A DNA stretch of 14,504 nt from Actinomycetota bacterium (GTDB lineage: Bacteria > Actinomycetota > Acidimicrobiia > Acidimicrobiales > SZUA-35). Location: positions 1-14,504 of the forward strand of contig JAQCHM010000039.1 of the NCBI GenBank assembly GCA_027730885.1, in the 5' to 3' direction. The position numbers and the translations under genes were made by a program. Shown piece by piece: positions 13,909-14,504 of this stretch (position 1 is its first letter; every line of letters starts with the position of its first letter). The notes below the pieces were generated by a model that saw only the letters and a list, made by a program, of their open reading frames with translations, made no database searches and was not told the DNA's origin.

Positions 13909-14504
13909 ATGACAGCGAACGATTCGAGAACCAACCAGTCGCCGGCCCGCATCACCCAGCCTGTTCCCATCCCGCCCGACGGCGCCCGCAGAGGAGACCG
14001 ACTCGACGGCCGCGTCGCCCTCATCACGGGTGGGGCCTCGGGCATCGGACGGGCGTGCGCGTTGCGATACGCGGAGGAGGGCGCCGCCATCGTCGTGGCA
14101 GACCTCAACCTCGATCGAGCGGAGGCAGTCGCGGCCGAGATCCTGGCGGTCGGTGGACAGGCCACCGCGGTCGAGGTCGACACAACTTCCGGGTCTTCGA
14201 CGCAGTCGATGATCGCCCACGCGGTCGCCGTGTTCGGCAAGGTCGACACGTCGGTCGCAGCCGCAGGTATCTCGCACGCCGACTACGTCAGCCGCGAGGA
14301 CGAGGAACAGTACGGCGCCGATCGGATGAGCCGAGGCGATCTGTTCATCATCGACAAGGCAATCGAGAGCTGGCAGAAGGTGATCGACGTCAACCTCACC
14401 GGGGTGATGCTCACCAACCAGGCCATGGCGAAGCACCTCGTCGAGCGCCGGGCTCCGGGTGCACTGGTGAGCATCGCGTCGATGGCCGGGGGGACCGCGC
14501 TGCC
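13909..14504 (+). CDS. Short-chain dehydrogenase/reductase (3' end outside window)
   Basis: The frame from ATG at 13909 stays open to the right edge (198 complete codons). After a 25-30 residue polar leader, the Rossmann fold begins with GRVALITGGASGIGRACALRYAEEG, whose TGxxxGIG glycine motif binds the nucleotide. The acidic residue after strand two (VVADLNLDRA) favours NAD over NADP. Later parts are the VAAAGIS segment (NNAG equivalent), VIDVNLTGVMLTNQAM, and VSIASMAGG containing the catalytic Ser. The YxxxK pair would lie beyond the edge. The DYVSREDEEQYGADRMSRGD stretch is a longer loop than in minimal members. Substrate is unknown. No Shine-Dalgarno is evident, and the start is chosen as the first ATG giving the complete fold. 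Confidence 0.88.
   Translation, partial: MTANDSRTNQSPARITQPVPIPPDGARRGDRLDGRVALITGGASGIGRACALRYAEEGAAIVVADLNLDRAEAVAAEILAVGGQATAVEVDTTSGSSTQSMIAHAVAVFGKVDTSVAAAGISHADYVSREDEEQYGADRMSRGDLFIIDKAIESWQKVIDVNLTGVMLTNQAMAKHLVERRAPGALVSIASMAGGTAL

Overview
The window is high-GC bacterial DNA with many GTG and TTG starts, tightly overlapping genes, and several starts placed 6-7 bases after a TANNNT-like -10 box (leaderless style). This and the gene repertoire suggest an actinobacterium, perhaps from the Acidimicrobiia; that placement is inference.

Layout. (1) Positions 1-2040 hold a coupled housekeeping block: the end of xseA, then xseB, then a short-chain polyprenyl diphosphate synthase, each overlapping the next by 4 bases. 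(2) Positions 2093-2751 hold the wreck of a two-component system: the start of a membrane sensor joined out of frame to the DNA-binding end of a LuxR-type regulator. (3) Positions 2884-6146 carry a 30-residue membrane peptide, release factor 3 and an exported beta-propeller protein. (4) On the minus strand, a ketopantoate-reductase-family gene and an MFS transporter overlap and converge on the propeller gene. (5) tRNA-Ala(TGC) is followed by GACGTAG repeats and a tyrosine integrase, then by an rhs fragment and a piece of a second, diverged integrase. This is a typical tRNA-linked insertion site with decayed cargo.

(6) The main discovery is at 10296-12856. What first looks like four or five broken frames is two intact genes interrupted only by in-frame TGA codons. 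Each TGA falls where homologous families have a key cysteine. Gene one is a double-domain AhpD/carboxymuconolactone-decarboxylase-like protein whose CxxC redox motif reads Cys-Phe-Tyr-Sec. Gene two resembles linalool dehydratase/isomerase, and both catalytic cysteines, nine residues apart, are TGA. Both genes carry a bacterial SECIS-like hairpin with the same apical sequence CTC-GGTCT-GAG downstream of a TGA. The loop GGUCU is the one I recall from E. coli fdhF. The genes overlap by ATGA, so they are probably translated as a coupled pair. I read them as a two-gene selenoprotein operon with three selenocysteines. A selenium-dependent version of the linalool dehydratase/isomerase fold is, to my knowledge, undescribed. 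A DUF1330 gene with its own promoter follows.

(7) Positions 13195-13908 hold a truncated SRPBCC gene end, an abrupt AT-rich block of about 275 bases with no recognisable content, and a short unknown stretch. The window ends inside a short-chain dehydrogenase gene that runs off the edge.
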